Counted from the stretch's first letter, positions 1 to 11,207 are shown. The stretch is 64,000 nt of DNA from Notospermus geniculatus (GCA_002633025.1 NMRB01000038.1:129177-193176), one strand, 5' to 3'. Program-made: numbers and translations. The notes: generated by a model from the sequence alone, not told the origin.

Positions 1-1018
1 TGTACATCAGTTTCGAAGCCCCTGTACAATGCTCTGATTTTGGTCCAATGATAAAGTCAGTACCCAAAATTCAAACGGCTGTATCTTCTAAACGCACCAT
101 TTGCGGAACTTAAGAATTGGGTTTTTGTGGTCAGAGGGGTGAATCCTAACCCACAAACCCAAAAAAGTTTTTGTACTTGAGATGCTGATTAAACCTCTCT
201 GGGCTCCCTGACTAAAAGATGAATGCAGATCAGTTTCAACCATTCAATCAGATGTCGATTATGAAACTGATGTGGGATGGACTTTGGGAAACCAATAGAC
301 CCGAATCTGATCACGCCCTATTCAACATGATCAATGAATGCAAATTGATCCATAGAATGCCTCACCACAGGGAAAACCTGACTGTATTTTTTTGTCAGTA
401 GGAACCTAGTAAAGCTTGAGGGGTCATCTCAGAGTGCTGTTCACTGGACTTGAAAGCAGAGTGCAAAAATCCCAACAAAGTTGCCGTTTTTAGGTTAAAA
501 AATCAAATATTTTGAAAATTTTTGAAGGTGATATCCATCAATGCAGACACGGGTAGATTTTGCAGGTGAAAATTTTCAGGAATTGCCAAGTTTTCGAAAA
601 TCTCAATCTGACCGGTGTAACGTAATTCAGTGCCCCCCATAAATCAGTGTCCTACCCTATTGTGGGCCTATTGTGTTGGACGGAATAAGCCGCACGAGGA
701 GAGAAACCAATATTCAGGATACAATAGAACCTTTTGTAAGGCGGGCACTGGTTTACGGGTACACTCATTTACACTACACCGGCATACTTCAAACAACGGT
801 AAAACCCAAGTCAACCCAAGTCAACCGATCAGAAAAATCCTCATGCCAAATGATGGACAAATGATCGAGCTATCATGCATCAAAAATTGGTGAAAAAATA
901 TTGGGGGATCACTGAGTAATTCACAACAATCTACTGGTTAATAACTTATGACCGAGATTGTACATGCAATGTTGGTCACTATTTGACTGAGGTCAGGGAC
1001 GAATCCTTTATATTCCAG
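1..1018 (+). other. Intron of SLC22-like gene 1, upstream of its first visible exon
   Basis: No exon is recognisable here. Bases 1-95 resemble, with divergence, bases about 12550-12650 (shared words TGTACATC, GGTCCAATGAT, CAAAAATTCAA or similar), so this is an old dispersed repeat. The 60-90-residue open frames at 630-893 have no family resemblance and no splice support. The segment ends in a pyrimidine-containing acceptor (TATTCCAG, ending at 1018). The gene's preceding exons, expected to resemble 56023-56457 and 63363-63591, must lie before the window. Confidence 0.6.
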
Positions 1019-1217
1019 GGTCAAGCCTCTGCACTGTCGTCATTGTACCCATGGAGTATATCGGCCCGAAATGGCGCTCAATGTGCGGAGTTTTCGGAAT
1101 GATGTGGGACCTCAGTACCAGTCTCACAGCCTTAGCGGCTTATCTCCTTCATGACTGGCGACATCTGGCGTACTTTTCTGGTGCTGCTTCCGTACCACTC
1201 ACGATTGCGATAATAAT
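1019..1217 (+). CDS. SLC22-like organic-ion transporter gene 1, internal exon (TM4-TM6 region)
   Basis: This exon encodes about 66 residues of an SLC22 (organic cation/anion/zwitterion transporter) protein, a 12-pass plasma-membrane carrier of the major facilitator superfamily. It begins after an AG acceptor at 1017-1018 with two bases completing a glycine codon, and ends before a GTAAGT donor at 1218. The reading includes VIVPMEYIGPKWRS, the loop typical of the family (E-x-x-G-P-K/E-x-R) after TM4. It then has a hydrophobic segment (TM5), the short turn HDWRHLAYFSG and the start of TM6. Entry phase is +2 bases and exit phase leaves AT, which the next exon at 2848 completes as Ile. Substrate cannot be read from sequence. 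Family assignment is from motif recognition, not a database search. Confidence 0.86.
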
Positions 1218-1261
1218 GTAAGTTTTTGAATGTTGATGCATGAAAAGTGTGAGTGATCAAC

Positions 1262-1648
1262 AGTGGCGTTTACACCCATTGAAATTGCCGGGCCTGACCC
1301 GGGTCTGACCCTCCATTTTTGCGTTTACACCTATGAAAATCGGATCCGGATTAAAAATTGCCGGCCTATTTTAGCCCGCTTTCGACTGGCGGGTCAGACC
1401 CGCCATGGATCCGGATCATACTTTAGCCCGGCAATTTCATAGGTGTGGACAGAAAAATGCCGGGTTAAAATGTTTACTGAGCCCACCGACAGGAGGCGGT
1501 CTGCTAAAATTGAATGGGTGGTGTATCCATAAATAGCATGACCAGCGTTCAATAATCGAAAGACGAATAATAGGTGTGGACAGAAAATTGAGTGGATCCG
1601 GGTATTCGAACCCGGGTCTGGAAAAATTGCTTAGGTGTAAACGCCGCT
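1262..1648. mobile_element. Foldback MITE with GGCGTTTACACC termini
   Basis: A 387-bp non-coding element. The left end reads AGTGGCGTTTACACC and the right end is its near complement (GGTGTAAACGCCGCT). Internal arms rich in CCGGGTC, GGATCCGG and GCCGGG also pair. The halves reappear at 48439-48837 in swapped order. It has no coding capacity and lies in gene 1's intron 45 bp after a splice donor. A clean target-site duplication is not visible. Confidence 0.75.
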
Positions 1649-1854
1649 ATCGATGCTACAGGTCGACGATCGGCTGTATGGTCTCTGGTTAGTGGACATT
1701 TCGTCCACAAACGTTTCGTCCATGCATGGACATTTCGCCCCAAAGTGACATTTCGTCCCCAGTGTTAATTTTCTTCCATGGAAATTTCGTCCCCGTGCGT
1801 GACATGTTGTCCAGCTCTAATGCCTCCATCTTCCTGATGTCCCCCTGCATTGTT
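1649..1854. other. Short tandem motif stretch (TTTCGTCC-like words)
   Basis: Between 1690 and 1815 the words GGACATTTCGTCC, ACGTTTCGTCC, ATTTCGCCCC and AATTTCGTCCCC recur every 15-25 bases, an irregular short tandem array. Similar words recur at 2729-2775. There is no coding signal. Confidence 0.45.
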
Positions 1855-2260
1855 TGTCACAAGATTAAGGGCAAGCTATCGTTTTGAATTTTTGGAGCAT
1901 TGGAAATAAAACATGTCAAAATACCATAAAACTACAAGTTATATGACGAAACTGAAGGCACCTCCGGGGTCTATGAGTCGCAAGGAATTGAATGAGACAC
2001 ATTTTAGAATGTACTAATTAGCTAATAAGCTGAAACAAAAGATTAGTGTTCGGAACACTTTCCCAAGAAATGTCACATTTTGAAGATCAAACAACATTCT
2101 TATCATAAAGTTTGAGATTTTTTCTACCCAGTCCACCCCTTTTGATAGCCATATTTTCAACAAATATAGAGTACTCCACATGTGAATTCCATGAATGCTG
2201 CCAAATTTTCCAAAACAGGGCGGCCATATTGGATTTGGATTTTACTTCCTGGTTCTCTTC
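1855..2260 (+). repeat. Dispersed repeat R1, copy 1
   Basis: About 400 bp of non-coding sequence. The same order of segments occurs on the other strand between 9050 and 15815, broken there by later insertions: 1855-1990 matches 15815-15640, 1995-2145 matches 11205-11080, and 2145-2260 matches 9165-9050. This copy therefore shows roughly the uninterrupted sequence. The family is not identified. Confidence 0.7.
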
Positions 2261-2847
2261 AAGTGTACTGAGCGTGTGTGGTCTCTATGAAGTGCTGGTC
2301 AAGACTCCTTGGCCACCGGAGGTCCTATGTGCTTGTGACAATGTTGTCAATCCCTGAATGTGTCATTTACATGCTTCTTCTCTGAGAAAATTGTACCTGT
2401 TTTTCGTGTTCGGTGAATTCCTTTGTTATTGATTATGTAACGTAATTAAACTGTAATTCTCGGGACTTTGCTCATTTTCTGTTTCTATAAAGCACAGTGA
2501 CCACATTAAACCATAAAAACAGTCACTTGGGGGTGTCTTTACTGCTTGTCTCAGAGGGGCCTCGATCCAAGCAATATGAAAATGTAAAACAACAGCTTGT
2601 CCTTAAGGGTCTTGGTCTCTTCGAAGTGCTATTCAATGGTGCCGCTTAGTCCGTATTTGTATTATTGGGGGACATCACATATCGGGGGACATTAGATTCT
2701 ATTACACCGGGATAGGCCTATTCGTCTCCAGTGACCTTCCGTCCTTGGATATTTCGACCCCAATAACTTTTCGTTCGTCTATTACCAGGATGTGATGTTT
2801 GCATGTTCTGTATCTAATGCATTGCTTCGTTCCATTGCCAAAACCAG

Positions 2848-3081
2848 CCTCGTCCCCGAGAGCGCACGTTGGTTAATTCAGAGGCGCCGCTTCGAACAAG
2901 CTCGTACCATCATCCGTCGCATGGCAAGGGTCAATAGAAAACCCGTCCCCGACCTTAGTCTGCTGGAACGAATATCGAAGAAACAGAACGAAGAAGCGGA
3001 AAGAGAATCGCACTATACCTATCTGGATCTCTTCAGTACGAGGACACTCGCTACCCGAACCTTGGTTATCATCTTCTCTTT
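2848..3081 (+). CDS. SLC22-like gene 1, internal exon (large cytoplasmic loop between TM6 and TM7)
   Basis: The exon starts after the acceptor AACCAG (AG at 2846-2847) and ends before GTGAGT at 3082. The first base completes Ile from the preceding exon, and exit phase leaves TT. The translated stretch opens with LVPESARWLIQRRR, the hallmark PES-x-RWL of SLC22 proteins after TM6. A basic, charged cytoplasmic loop follows, with NRK, ISKKQNEEAERES and YLDLFSTRTLATRTL, the usual substrate-selectivity and phosphorylation loop preceding TM7. An upstream AG at about 2789 would also open a frame, but it breaks phase with the exon before, so 2848 is preferred. There are no stops in the frame. Confidence 0.9.
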
Positions 3082-3194
3082 GTGAGTATTCTCGCAGGCT
3101 ACGAGGGAGGCACATTTGCGAGTCACAGCAAGAATAGCTGTACAGCCTTGTTTAAAAAAAGACAGTGATGTTTCCTATTCTGCTGAGATGCCAA

Positions 3195-3885
3195 TGGTCA
3201 TTTGTGGGCAAGATTGCCGTTTTTATACACAAAAATATGCTGCCTAAATGATGACATACCAAATTTAGGATTTGTGGCAAATTATCATGAAAATATTCGA
3301 ATTTCAAAATATCGAGAAAAGACACAATTTTTAGAATCCCCAATTTTCATTTCAAAATCAGCTTGATATTATTCCCTGATGATTCCTAAGGAATTCTGTG
3401 AAAAAAGTTTCGAAAAATATCTTGTCGTTTTCAAGAAATGATCAAAATATCATCAGAAAAACATGTCATATTTTTGGGGCGTTTTAAGACTTTCATTAAA
3501 TTCTCCGTCTATTGAAGTAAAAATGATGGAATAATCAGTATGAACTATTATGTTATCATGATGAGTGACTGTTGATGAGGGAAAAATATGGAAACTATCG
3601 AATTTTGCAAAATATCAAATTTGAAAAAACCTGATGATATTCTGATATATCTCGAAAATGAGAAACGATTTTTAAAAAGTTTCTTCACAGAAATTCATAG
3701 GATTGACGGGTGAATGATATCACGCTGATTTTAAATTCAAAATTAAGAATTTTGAAAAATGGGGCTTTTTTGAGATTGATATTTTCATGATATTTTGTGA
3801 TATTTTGTCACAAACCCTCAATTTCGTATGCGATCCTTTTAAAACATTATAGGGCATAACATAATACAAGTTGAGGTTGGAACCT
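3195..3885. repeat. AT-rich imperfect palindrome
   Basis: The two halves (about 3195-3470 and 3600-3880) pair as diverged inverted arms around a centre near 3540. Examples are GATATTATTCCCTGATGATTCC against the block near 3690-3730, and CATCAGAAAAAC against the CTGATGATATTC block near 3632. It is a decayed foldback element with no coding potential. Confidence 0.55.
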
Positions 3886-4372
3886 TCGGTATTAGCTAAG
3901 ATATTAGCTGTCTTTTTAGTTTTTAACAAGACTGTACATGGGGCGAGGTTGCAGATTCGCGTGTCCAGGATTTCGAGCAGAGGGCTCCAAGGGATCAAGG
4001 GTCGTCGAGGGTGAAGACGGAGGGGGGCGAAGGGATATCTCTCCTCGCGTAGGAAATTTTGTAAAGTCTGCACACCGAAGACGCCACCATTTCCCAGCAT
4101 TTCAGCCATGAACATGTCTTGACTGAGTGAACCCGGTCGCATCCGCCACACCCAACAACGGATACCTGATGGGCTTACTAATAACAGAAATATAGCGGGT
4201 AACTACTACATCTATATCAGAGCAGGGGTCCGAAGTTTCGATAACCCGCTAGACTCTTCATCTACTTCCCCTCTCCCTGTCATTTATGCTCGCTTGAAGT
4301 GATACGGGCAAAAAATCTGCGCGAGCGGGGGATCCGGATCCCCCTCTGGACACGCGCCTGGGTTTATAAGTG
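3886..4372. other. GC-richer intron block with a possible solo transposon end
   Basis: Bases 3930-4150 are GC-richer than their surroundings and keep an open minus-strand frame from 4151 down to 3720. The protein resembles nothing I recognise and I see no splice context, so I do not call it a gene. The complement of 4330-4372 begins CAGGCGCGTGTCCAG followed by GGGGGATCC, a terminus style common in invertebrate non-autonomous DNA transposons. No matching second end was found. Confidence 0.35.
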
Positions 4373-4632
4373 GTAGTTTAAGGGCGAGCTGACACTGTGA
4401 ATTTTCATATTACTTCAATCCAGGCCCCTCTGAGAAAAGCAATAAAGACACCCCCAGTTGACTGTTTTTATGGTCCAATGTGATCACTGTGCTTTATAGA
4501 CACAGAAAACACGAAAAACAGGAACAATTTTCTTGGAGAAGAAGCATGTAAACAAGATGACATTGTAAATGTCGTATGGTTCCCGATGATGTACAGGTAC
4601 TTCTACATGAACGGTACACTGATAGAGATCCA

Positions 4633-5640
4633 GAATAATGGGAACAGGGTGCAATGGATTGCTGTTGGTTGGGGATCATGCTGGAAATGGGCAGTGTGGA
4701 CCTCTCCTCACACTCGACAGCTAAGTAAAGCTGTCGGGTGTGAGGAGAGGTCCACACACTGCCCACGTGTCTACGTGTTTAGTCATATATCAGCTTGATC
4801 GCGACATGGTTCTTGAAGTGACGTTTTGTGGTGTTAGATCAATGTGACATGTAGAGAGAGTTGAATTGCTGCGGTTTGGGGCAGAAGAAAGAAAATTAAT
4901 AGCGGGGCAAGACTACTTAAAAACACAGAAAAAGTAGGTCCAAGAAAAAAATGGGAGAAAAAATTCTTCCTCCGACCAGACTCGAACCCATGGATGTCGG
5001 AAATTATTCCGTGCCCAAGGTTTTGCCACTGAGCTGCCGGGCTCGCCACGGACAATAGCGAATATTAATTGATACAAGGGCGGCGATTGCCTATAAATTT
5101 ACAACTGAACATAAACTTCTATAATAACAAACTTAATCGGCTTAACTAAGAAATCGATTGTGCGGAACTAAGTATGTAAAGAGTTTAATGATTTGTGGCA
5201 TGCCCTCGTGCGTTCAACTCCATTGTAACCAGCCTATTTGGCAGGCATTTCATAAATAAGCCGTCTGACTTGTGCGGTGCAAAGAGTCAAGTCGCCGAGC
5301 GTTCTCCGGCACACTTCGGAAGCCCTTCGGCGAGCTCATGAATATATAGTTCTCAATTTGATGACGTAGACGAAGAATTTTTCGGGTTCATTTTCGCCTC
5401 TAAATCATATTTCACAATAGCTTTGAAAGACCCACCCGACTTGAACAACGTTGAATAACCTTCCGCAGGTCTCCATAAAGAAATTTCGCCTTCAAACCGC
5501 ATAGAACGACCATTTCGGCAGTTTTTTGGTCATGCGGTCAGATCTCGTCACTAAGGTGGAATGAATCGATGTGACCCGCCTCAGTGTTTTGTCGCGCTTC
5601 GCGCATTTGCCGCTCCGCGGCGTTCAGGGTCCTTGCGTCA
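4633..5640. repeat. Dispersed repeat R2, copy 1 (hairpin plus tRNA-like module)
   Basis: About 1 kb, repeated in the same orientation at 7675-8677. Shared landmarks in order are: a hairpin at 4696-4757 whose 26-28-bp stem carries GACCTCTCCTCACAC; ACGTGTCTACGTGTTTAG; AGTGACGTTTTGTGGTGT; the tRNA-like block at 4963-5048; CGGAAGCCCTTCGGCGAGCT; CCTTCCGCAGGTCTCC; and a shared terminal block CATTTGCCGCTCCG. No protein is encoded. The tRNA-like block is read on the minus strand, so this may be a long SINE-like or composite element. Confidence 0.72.
4963..5048 (-). other. tRNA-like module in repeat R2 copy 1 (not a functional tRNA)
   Basis: On the minus strand the block has an A-box-like CAGCTCAGTGGC, then a B box GGTTCGAGTC within a T-arm-like region, spaced as in a tRNA gene. 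The acceptor stem does not close and an anticodon stem is not convincing. It is best read as a tRNA-derived RNA polymerase III promoter relic, as in SINEs. Confidence 0.55.
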
Positions 5641-5659
5641 AGGTAGGCCTATATTGATA

Positions 5660-6310
5660 GAGATCAGACACATTGATAGAGATCAGGATACATTGAGAGA
5701 GATCAGGATACCTTGATTGATGAATTACGATGAATCCCACAGGCACAGAACTTGATCTCATGCCAAAAACTCATCCCATGGTTGACATTGACCTTGACAT
5801 TGATATCTGATCATCAGAGTCATTGCATAATCGAAATGGACATCCTCAATAACCTAATTAGAGCTGATATCATGCCTCTGCCTCTACCAAAGGCAGAGAT
5901 ATTTCAAATTATCAAGTTTGACCTTGACCTTGACCTCTGATCATAGAGGTCGTTGCACAATCGAAATGGACATCATCAAAAATGGGTGATAATCATCAAG
6001 TTTGACCTTGACATTGACCTTTGATGATCAAGATCATTGCATAATCGAAATGGGCATCATCAATAACATAAGTATGGGTGTTATCGTGCCTCTACGTCTA
6101 CCACAGGAAGAGATATTTCAAATTATCAAGTTTGACCTTGACCTTGACCTCTTATTATCAAGGTCATTGCATAATCGAAATGAGCATCCTCAATAACCTA
6201 AGTGTGGGTGATATCACGCCACTATCTCTACCACTGGAAGAGATAGTTTATCGAGTTTGAGATATCAAAATCTCATGATATCTCAATCACCTGGACACGT
6301 GAGGCTGAGA
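5660..6310 (+). repeat. Tandem array containing runs of ACCTTGACCTTG
   Basis: Imperfect units of roughly 90-130 bp are repeated about four times. Each contains ATTTCAAATTATCAAG, then TTTGACCTTGACCTTGACC, then TCATTGCATAATCGAAATG. The same family, inverted, occurs at 49990-50250 and 58085-58760. The first part contains GATAGAGATCAGGATACATTG repeats. The complement reads TCAAGGTCA repeatedly, the extended half-site of monomeric nuclear receptors. It does not code for protein. Confidence 0.75.
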
Positions 6311-6450
6311 ATTTTAACATAGTCATGTCCTTGGATAAGTGGTTCCCGATATGGTTCCCAATCTTCATGATCGGGAATCATAATGACACATTGAAGGTGT
6401 GGCAACAATGTCACGGACCCATAGAACATGGGGTAACGAGGGTGTCTTCA

Positions 6451-7640
6451 TGTACACCTTTAGTCAAAAATAAATGCCCAGCTAATTTTCCGGCATATCT
6501 CCATGAATGTTTTTCCTAGCCACGTTTTCTTTTCAGGCCTATAATCTAGGGCTACTAGGACACCTTTTAAGACCATAAAACTGGTATATTATTAAAAACT
6601 GTGTTTGGGGGAAAAGTTTAAAATTTGGTCAAAATATCCCGTTTTTTTAAATATTCACTTGTTCGGATTGAAACTGGCATTGTTTTTAAGCCAATCTGTT
6701 TTTGGACGATACAAATTTTCTAAATTCGAAATTGAGCAATTTTGTGACGACTTGTGGTGATTTTTCTGTGGAATAAAATCCCCGCAATTCCAGTTCACTC
6801 CAAGCCACATTTTATCAATACCCCGATCACGAGCCCTAATTCAGTAAGTCAATTGAAGGCGCCTATTCAAACCGGGGCCCATTCAAACATTTATGTTGAC
6901 CCCAGGTGTTTAAAGGCGGTGACAGACTGACGCGTAAGCAACGCGTGGGGAAGCGTTCAACCAATCAGGGAGGTGGTAACACGGACCGAAACATCTACCG
7001 AAGAATCTGGTTTGCGGAACGCCTGCAGGTCGCGCCGCGTACGCGCCAGTCTGTCGCCGGCTTAAGATTGTCACAAGGCCTGCATCAATGGGAGTTTCTG
7101 ACCACGATTACCCAGTGCAACTTACACCGGTATGTCAGTCAACAAATTGGCCTATTGTGAGGGTCACGATTCATAATTTCACGAAGGGACCCATTACTCC
7201 ACTATTGATGTCAGTCGCTCCTTTTGTGGCCAAGAGGCTAATGAATATTCATCACTGGGTAATGCTAAAATTCTCTGCGTTGAGTGCCCGGAACGAATGG
7301 CAAGAACTGGGAAAACCATTTTACAAAATCATCTGCAACTTTGCTTTAAATAGGAATTTTAGCATTCTGAAAATTTCCATGTGTCAAGAAACAGATTGGC
7401 TTCAAAACAGTGCCAGTTTCAATGCGAACAAGTGAGTATTAAAAAAAACATGATATTTTGGCCAAATTTCAAACTTTTGCCAAAAATGCACTTGTTTAAT
7501 TATTTCAAGTTTTATGGTGTTAAAAGGTGTTCTAGTGGCCCTAGATTATGCGTATGAAAAGAAAACGTGGCTAGGAAAAATATTCATGGCGATATGCCGG
7601 AAAATTAGCTGGACATTTATTTTTGACTAAGGGTGTACAC
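6451..7640. mobile_element. Foldback element, about 1.2 kb
   Basis: The left arm (6451-6770) and right arm (7300-7640) are inverted copies. Termini are TGTACACCTTTAGTCAAAAA and TTTTTGACTAAGGGTGTACA. Shared internal words are GCCAATCTGTTT, CACTTGTTCG and ATAATCTAGGGC. The loop (about 6800-7280) is non-palindromic. Open frames in the loop (6906-7160, 7088-7435) look like chance frames and run into the arm. Confidence 0.72.
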
Positions 7641-7674
7641 CATGCACGCTCAGAACAAAAAAGACAACCAGGAT

Positions 7675-8677
7675 GATGAGAACAGGGGGCAGTGGACTTT
7701 GGTGTTCGTAGGGGATCATGTTGGAAGTGGGCACTGTGTGGCCTCTCCTCACACTCGACAGCTATAGTAAAGCTGTCGAATGTGAGGAGAGGCCCACTCA
7801 CTGCCCACGTGTCTACGTGTTTAGCCATATACCAACCTGATGGCGACAGGGTGCTTGAAGTGACGTTTTGTGGTGTCAGATCATGCAGCGAGAGTGGAGT
7901 TGCTGCGGTTTTGGGCAGGGGAAAGGAAAATAATAGCGGGGCAAGACTACTTACAAACACAGAAAACCTACGTAAAAGAAAAAAAATGCTGAGAAAAAAA
8001 TTCTTCCCCCAACCGGACTCGAACCCACCACAGATGTCGGAAACCATTCATTGGCGAGTGCTCTAACCACTGGACCAGCGGGATCGCCCCAACAAAAGGG
8101 AATATTTAGTGATACAAATGCGGCGATGGCGTAATTCACAATTTAATCCGCTTTTAGGAATAGTTCGGGCGGAACTAAGTAGGCAACGATTTTAATTATT
8201 ATTTTGGCGTGCATTCGTTATTTCTTAACAACGTTCAATTGTAATAATACCTCAATAGGAAAGCATTACATGACTACCAATGCATGAATAAGCCGTCTGA
8301 CTTTATGCGTTGGAAAGAGTGACAGGTTCCGAGCGTTCTTCGGCATACTTCGGAAGCCCTTCGGCGAGCTCATGAATATATACTTCTCAATATGATGACG
8401 TATTAGACAAATTTTTTGAATTCTTTTTCGCCTGTAAATCATATTTCACAAGTGCTTTGAAAGACCCACCCGACCTGAACAGCGTTGAATAACCTTCCGC
8501 AGGTCTCCATAAAGAAATTTCGCCTTCAAACCGCATAGAACGACCATTTCGTGCAGTTTTTGGTCATGCGGTCAGATCTCGTCTCTAAGGTGGTATGAAT
8601 CGATGTGACCCGTGTTAGTGTTTCGTCGCGCTTCGCGCATTTGCCGCTCCGTGGCGTTCAGGGGTCTTGCGTACAGC
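7675..8677. repeat. Dispersed repeat R2, copy 2
   Basis: Direct repeat of 4633-5640, including the hairpin (7736-7799, stem CTCTCCTCACACTCGACAGC), the tRNA-like block and the same terminal sequence. Point differences and small indels are spread throughout, so both copies are old. Neither has a clear target-site duplication. Confidence 0.72.
7995..8092 (-). other. tRNA-like module in repeat R2 copy 2
   Basis: The minus strand reads GGTCCAGTGGTTAGAGCAC (a good A-box/D-arm) followed after about 40 bases by GGTTCGAGTCC (a perfect B box). This copy is more tRNA-like than the block at 4963-5048, but no full cloverleaf closes. It is a tRNA-derived promoter relic; a decayed tRNA gene cannot be excluded. 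Confidence 0.58.
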
Positions 8678-9060
8678 CAACCTCGTTCCCAGGGCTTAAC
8701 GGTTGGCTTGTTAAGCCCTGGCTTTAGAACCGAATACCTCGTCTGTGATTGGGTGGCGGTCTAACGTCATACCCAATTTGAAATTTGAAGAAAATGAATT
8801 AAACTATATTTTATTTCATTTTTCATATCCTAGCAAACATTATTCTTTCTGATGATAGACATAAATGTTCGTAACACAGTTTATTAAAAAAATATTCGTT
8901 ATAATACTGTAGCCGAGGTTAAAATAACCGTTGGGGCCTGGGGATGAGGTGCCAAGAATCTTGGAAGTGAATCCAGGGTCTGACGACCGACACCCGAAAA
9001 TGACCTCGTCCCAAGGCAAAAGCAGAAGATATTTCGAGTCAGGTCCTGGGGACGAGGTTG
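8678..9060. mobile_element. Foldback MITE with CAACCTCGTTCCCAGG termini
   Basis: A 383-bp element whose ends are CAACCTCGTTCCCAGG and CCTGGGGACGAGGTTG. Internal inverted copies of the same motif occur (GGCCTGGGGATGAGG, GACCTCGTCCC). It sits at the edge of a reversed R1 copy. Termini containing CCTGGGGACGAGGTT recur in many invertebrate genomes as MITEs (general knowledge, not checked here). Confidence 0.65.
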
Positions 9061-10038
9061 ACAACCAGGAAGTAAAATCCAAATCCAATATGGCCGCCCT
9101 GTTTTGGAAAATACGGCAGCATTCATAGAATTCACATTCCGAGTACTCTATACCTATTGAAAATACTTTATCAGATATAATACAAGAAGTCGTTTTCCAG
9201 AAGTTGGTAATTTTCGACCCAAACGGGTCTTCCTCAGCCTGGACAATTCCTTGTGAAAACTTCAGAAAAGACTGAGCTGAATCCCAAAATGTAGATCTAA
9301 ATAACCTGTGTGGACAGGACCTGTCAGCAATTAATGATTGAAAAGAGTCCAAGCCCAAATACAGTTGCTGGACCTAATTAGGAAGGAGGTGGATGTAATT
9401 AATGGAAAAACTGATTACGCTGAAAGAAAAGAGTTAAGTATGGCATGTGTAATTATTAATGAGCACGAATGACAAGATGAAAATGACATGGCATGAAGAG
9501 GAGTAGAGGTATGGACTGACACCTACACAATAAACCGAGTATGGTGTCAGGATAAAGTGAATAGATAGAAAGGGAGGCTTGGTGAAAGGCAAACGAAAAT
9601 AGTTAAACAAAGGAAGGGGAAAAAAGGAAAGGCCTAAACCAAAAAAAGGAGAACCGTACCCTCACGCAACTCCAAAAAAATACTGAAATAAGGCCTAAAA
9701 AGGGGGGGGGGACAAAAAGCAGAACCGTTTTGGACCCGACACTAAAGATGGTAAAGGGGTCTAGGGTAATCAGGACCTCAGCTTCTGGTGTTGAGACCGG
9801 AGGGGGTGATGGTTTTTAAGGTCCACATCCACTTGCGTGAGGGTACGGTTCTCCTTTTTTTGGTTTAGGCCTTTCCTTTTTTCCCCTTCCTTTGTTTAGC
9901 TATTTTCGTTTGCCTTTCACCAAGCCTCCCTTTCTATCTATTCACTTTATCCTGACACCATACTCGGTTTATTGTGTAGGTGTCAGTCCATACCTCTACT
10001 CCTCTTCATTCCATGTCATTTTCATCTTGTCATTAATG

Positions 10039-10490
10039 AATAGAGGAAATAAGTTATGCAGATGAAGGCCTTTCCTTTCCAACACTATCCAGCAGGAATC
10101 TCATTGCCACTTTGCTACTTGGCATGCCAGCGGCTGCATTGTATACTTCTGCCAATCTGAAGGAGTTCATCGTAGGTCGCCCACTGTTTCTCTGATAAGA
10201 GGATTCTGCATCTTGGCCATTCCACTGTCTTTGTAACAGGAACGGGGTCACACAGTCAGCAAGTAAAGACAATTGGGGGAATCCCTCCACAGCGTAAAAA
10301 TAGAATCACAGGTCACCAAAGGATTTCCCTGTCAAAACCATCTTGGAACCAACTTTTTGCCGGTTTTTATTTGCTATAAACACAGACTGATACGTGGCCT
10401 ACACATCACACCACTATTCATTACTTGGATGCAGCCCAATCTCCAGAAGGAGTGTAACAAAGCTGCACCGTCTTCTCTCTTATTGTATAG
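10039..10490. repeat. Dispersed repeat A (first of three copies A, B, C)
   Basis: About 450 bp, over 95% identical by eye to 11267-11722, and related to 13676-14075. It lies inside the right arm of the foldback at 9170-10816. This copy lacks the first 60 bp (the CTAGCAAGTTACCCG block) present in copies B and C. Confidence 0.75.
10054..10290 (-). pseudogene. Minus-strand open frame conserved between repeat copies A and B
   Basis: A 78-residue frame (to a stop at 10054) is retained almost unchanged in copy B (11284-11481, 65 residues), with an identical C-terminal part including LAEVYNAAAGMPSSK. I do not recognise a family. It may be a remnant of a transposon-encoded protein, or simply an open frame in two young copies. 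The opposite strand also has a conserved frame, which weakens the coding argument. Confidence 0.25.
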
Positions 10491-10850
10491 ATTACACATG
10501 CCATACTTAACTCTTTTCTTTCAGCGTAATCAGTTTTTCCATTAATTACATCCACCTCCTTCCTAATTAGGTCCAGCAACTGTATTTGGGCTTGGACTCT
10601 TTTCAATACTTAATTGCTGACAGGTCCTGTCCGCACAGGTTATTTAGATCTACATTTTGGGATTCAGCTCAGTCTTTTCTGAAGTTTTCACAAGGAATTG
10701 TCCAGGCTGAGGAAGACCCGTTTGAAGTTTTCACAAGGAATTGTCCAGGCTGAGGAAGACCCGTTTGGGTCGAAAATTACCAACTTCTGGAAAACGACTT
10801 CTTGTATTATATCTGTTCATGTGTCGATTTTTGTGCTTTGCTTTGTGGAA

Positions 10851-11075
10851 AATACTTTATCCTCGCCCCTAAGAGGTCAGTCCAGAGTACTCATGACTAG
10901 GCCTTTGTTCCATTCCACAATTGGCGCCGGTGCTTCGTTCTTTGTTCGTCCAATCAGAAAGAGGAAGTTTGTTGGAATATTGTACTCACAATGACCTGGC
11001 AATGCTAGACTTGCCTGAAAGGTGTCATTTTTTGGACATTAATGACTGACCTCTTAGAGGCGAGGATAAAGTATT
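10851..11075. mobile_element. MITE with AATACTTTATCCTCGCC termini
   Basis: A 225-bp element with terminal inverted repeats AATACTTTATCCTCGCC and GGCGAGGATAAAGTATT, followed inward by CTAAGAGGTCAGTC and its complement GACTGACCTCTTAG. It is non-coding and lies directly beside the preceding foldback element, inside the reversed R1 copy. Confidence 0.75.
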
Positions 11076-11207
11076 GCCATCAAAATGGGTGGACTAAGTA
11101 GAAAAAACCTCGAACTTTATGATCCACATGTCGTTTGATCTTCAAAATGTAACATTTCTTGCGAAAGTGTACCGATTACTAGTCTTTTGTTTCAACTTAT
11201 TAGCTAA

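Larger units (their letters stand above)
2378..4560. repeat. Inverted-repeat pair bracketing gene 1's second visible exon
   Basis: Bases about 2378-2620 and 4385-4560 are inverted copies. Shared words include GGGGGTGTCTTTA, CAGAGGGGCCT, AAAGCACAGTGA and CTGTTTTTCGTGTT. The exon at 2848-3081 and the AT-rich palindrome at 3195-3885 lie between the arms. This is either the two ends of an old foldback element that captured the exon, or two independent inverted insertions of one family. Confidence 0.6.
9170..10816. mobile_element. Foldback element containing an inner palindrome
   Basis: The outer arms (about 9170-9460 and 10490-10816) pair at high identity, for example ACAAGAAGTCG against CGACTTCTTGT, GGACAATTCCTTGTG and AATTAGGAAGGAGGTGG. 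The inner arms (about 9460-9670 and 9830-10035) also pair. The right arm is interrupted by repeat A (10039-10490) and carries a 44-bp direct duplication (10680-10723 and 10724-10767). Confidence 0.75.

Noticed and set aside
3720-4151. 143-residue minus-strand frame in a GC-richer block
   Set aside because: No family resemblance, no supporting splice sites, and its C-terminal half runs into the AT-rich palindrome at 3195-3885. Treated as a chance frame.
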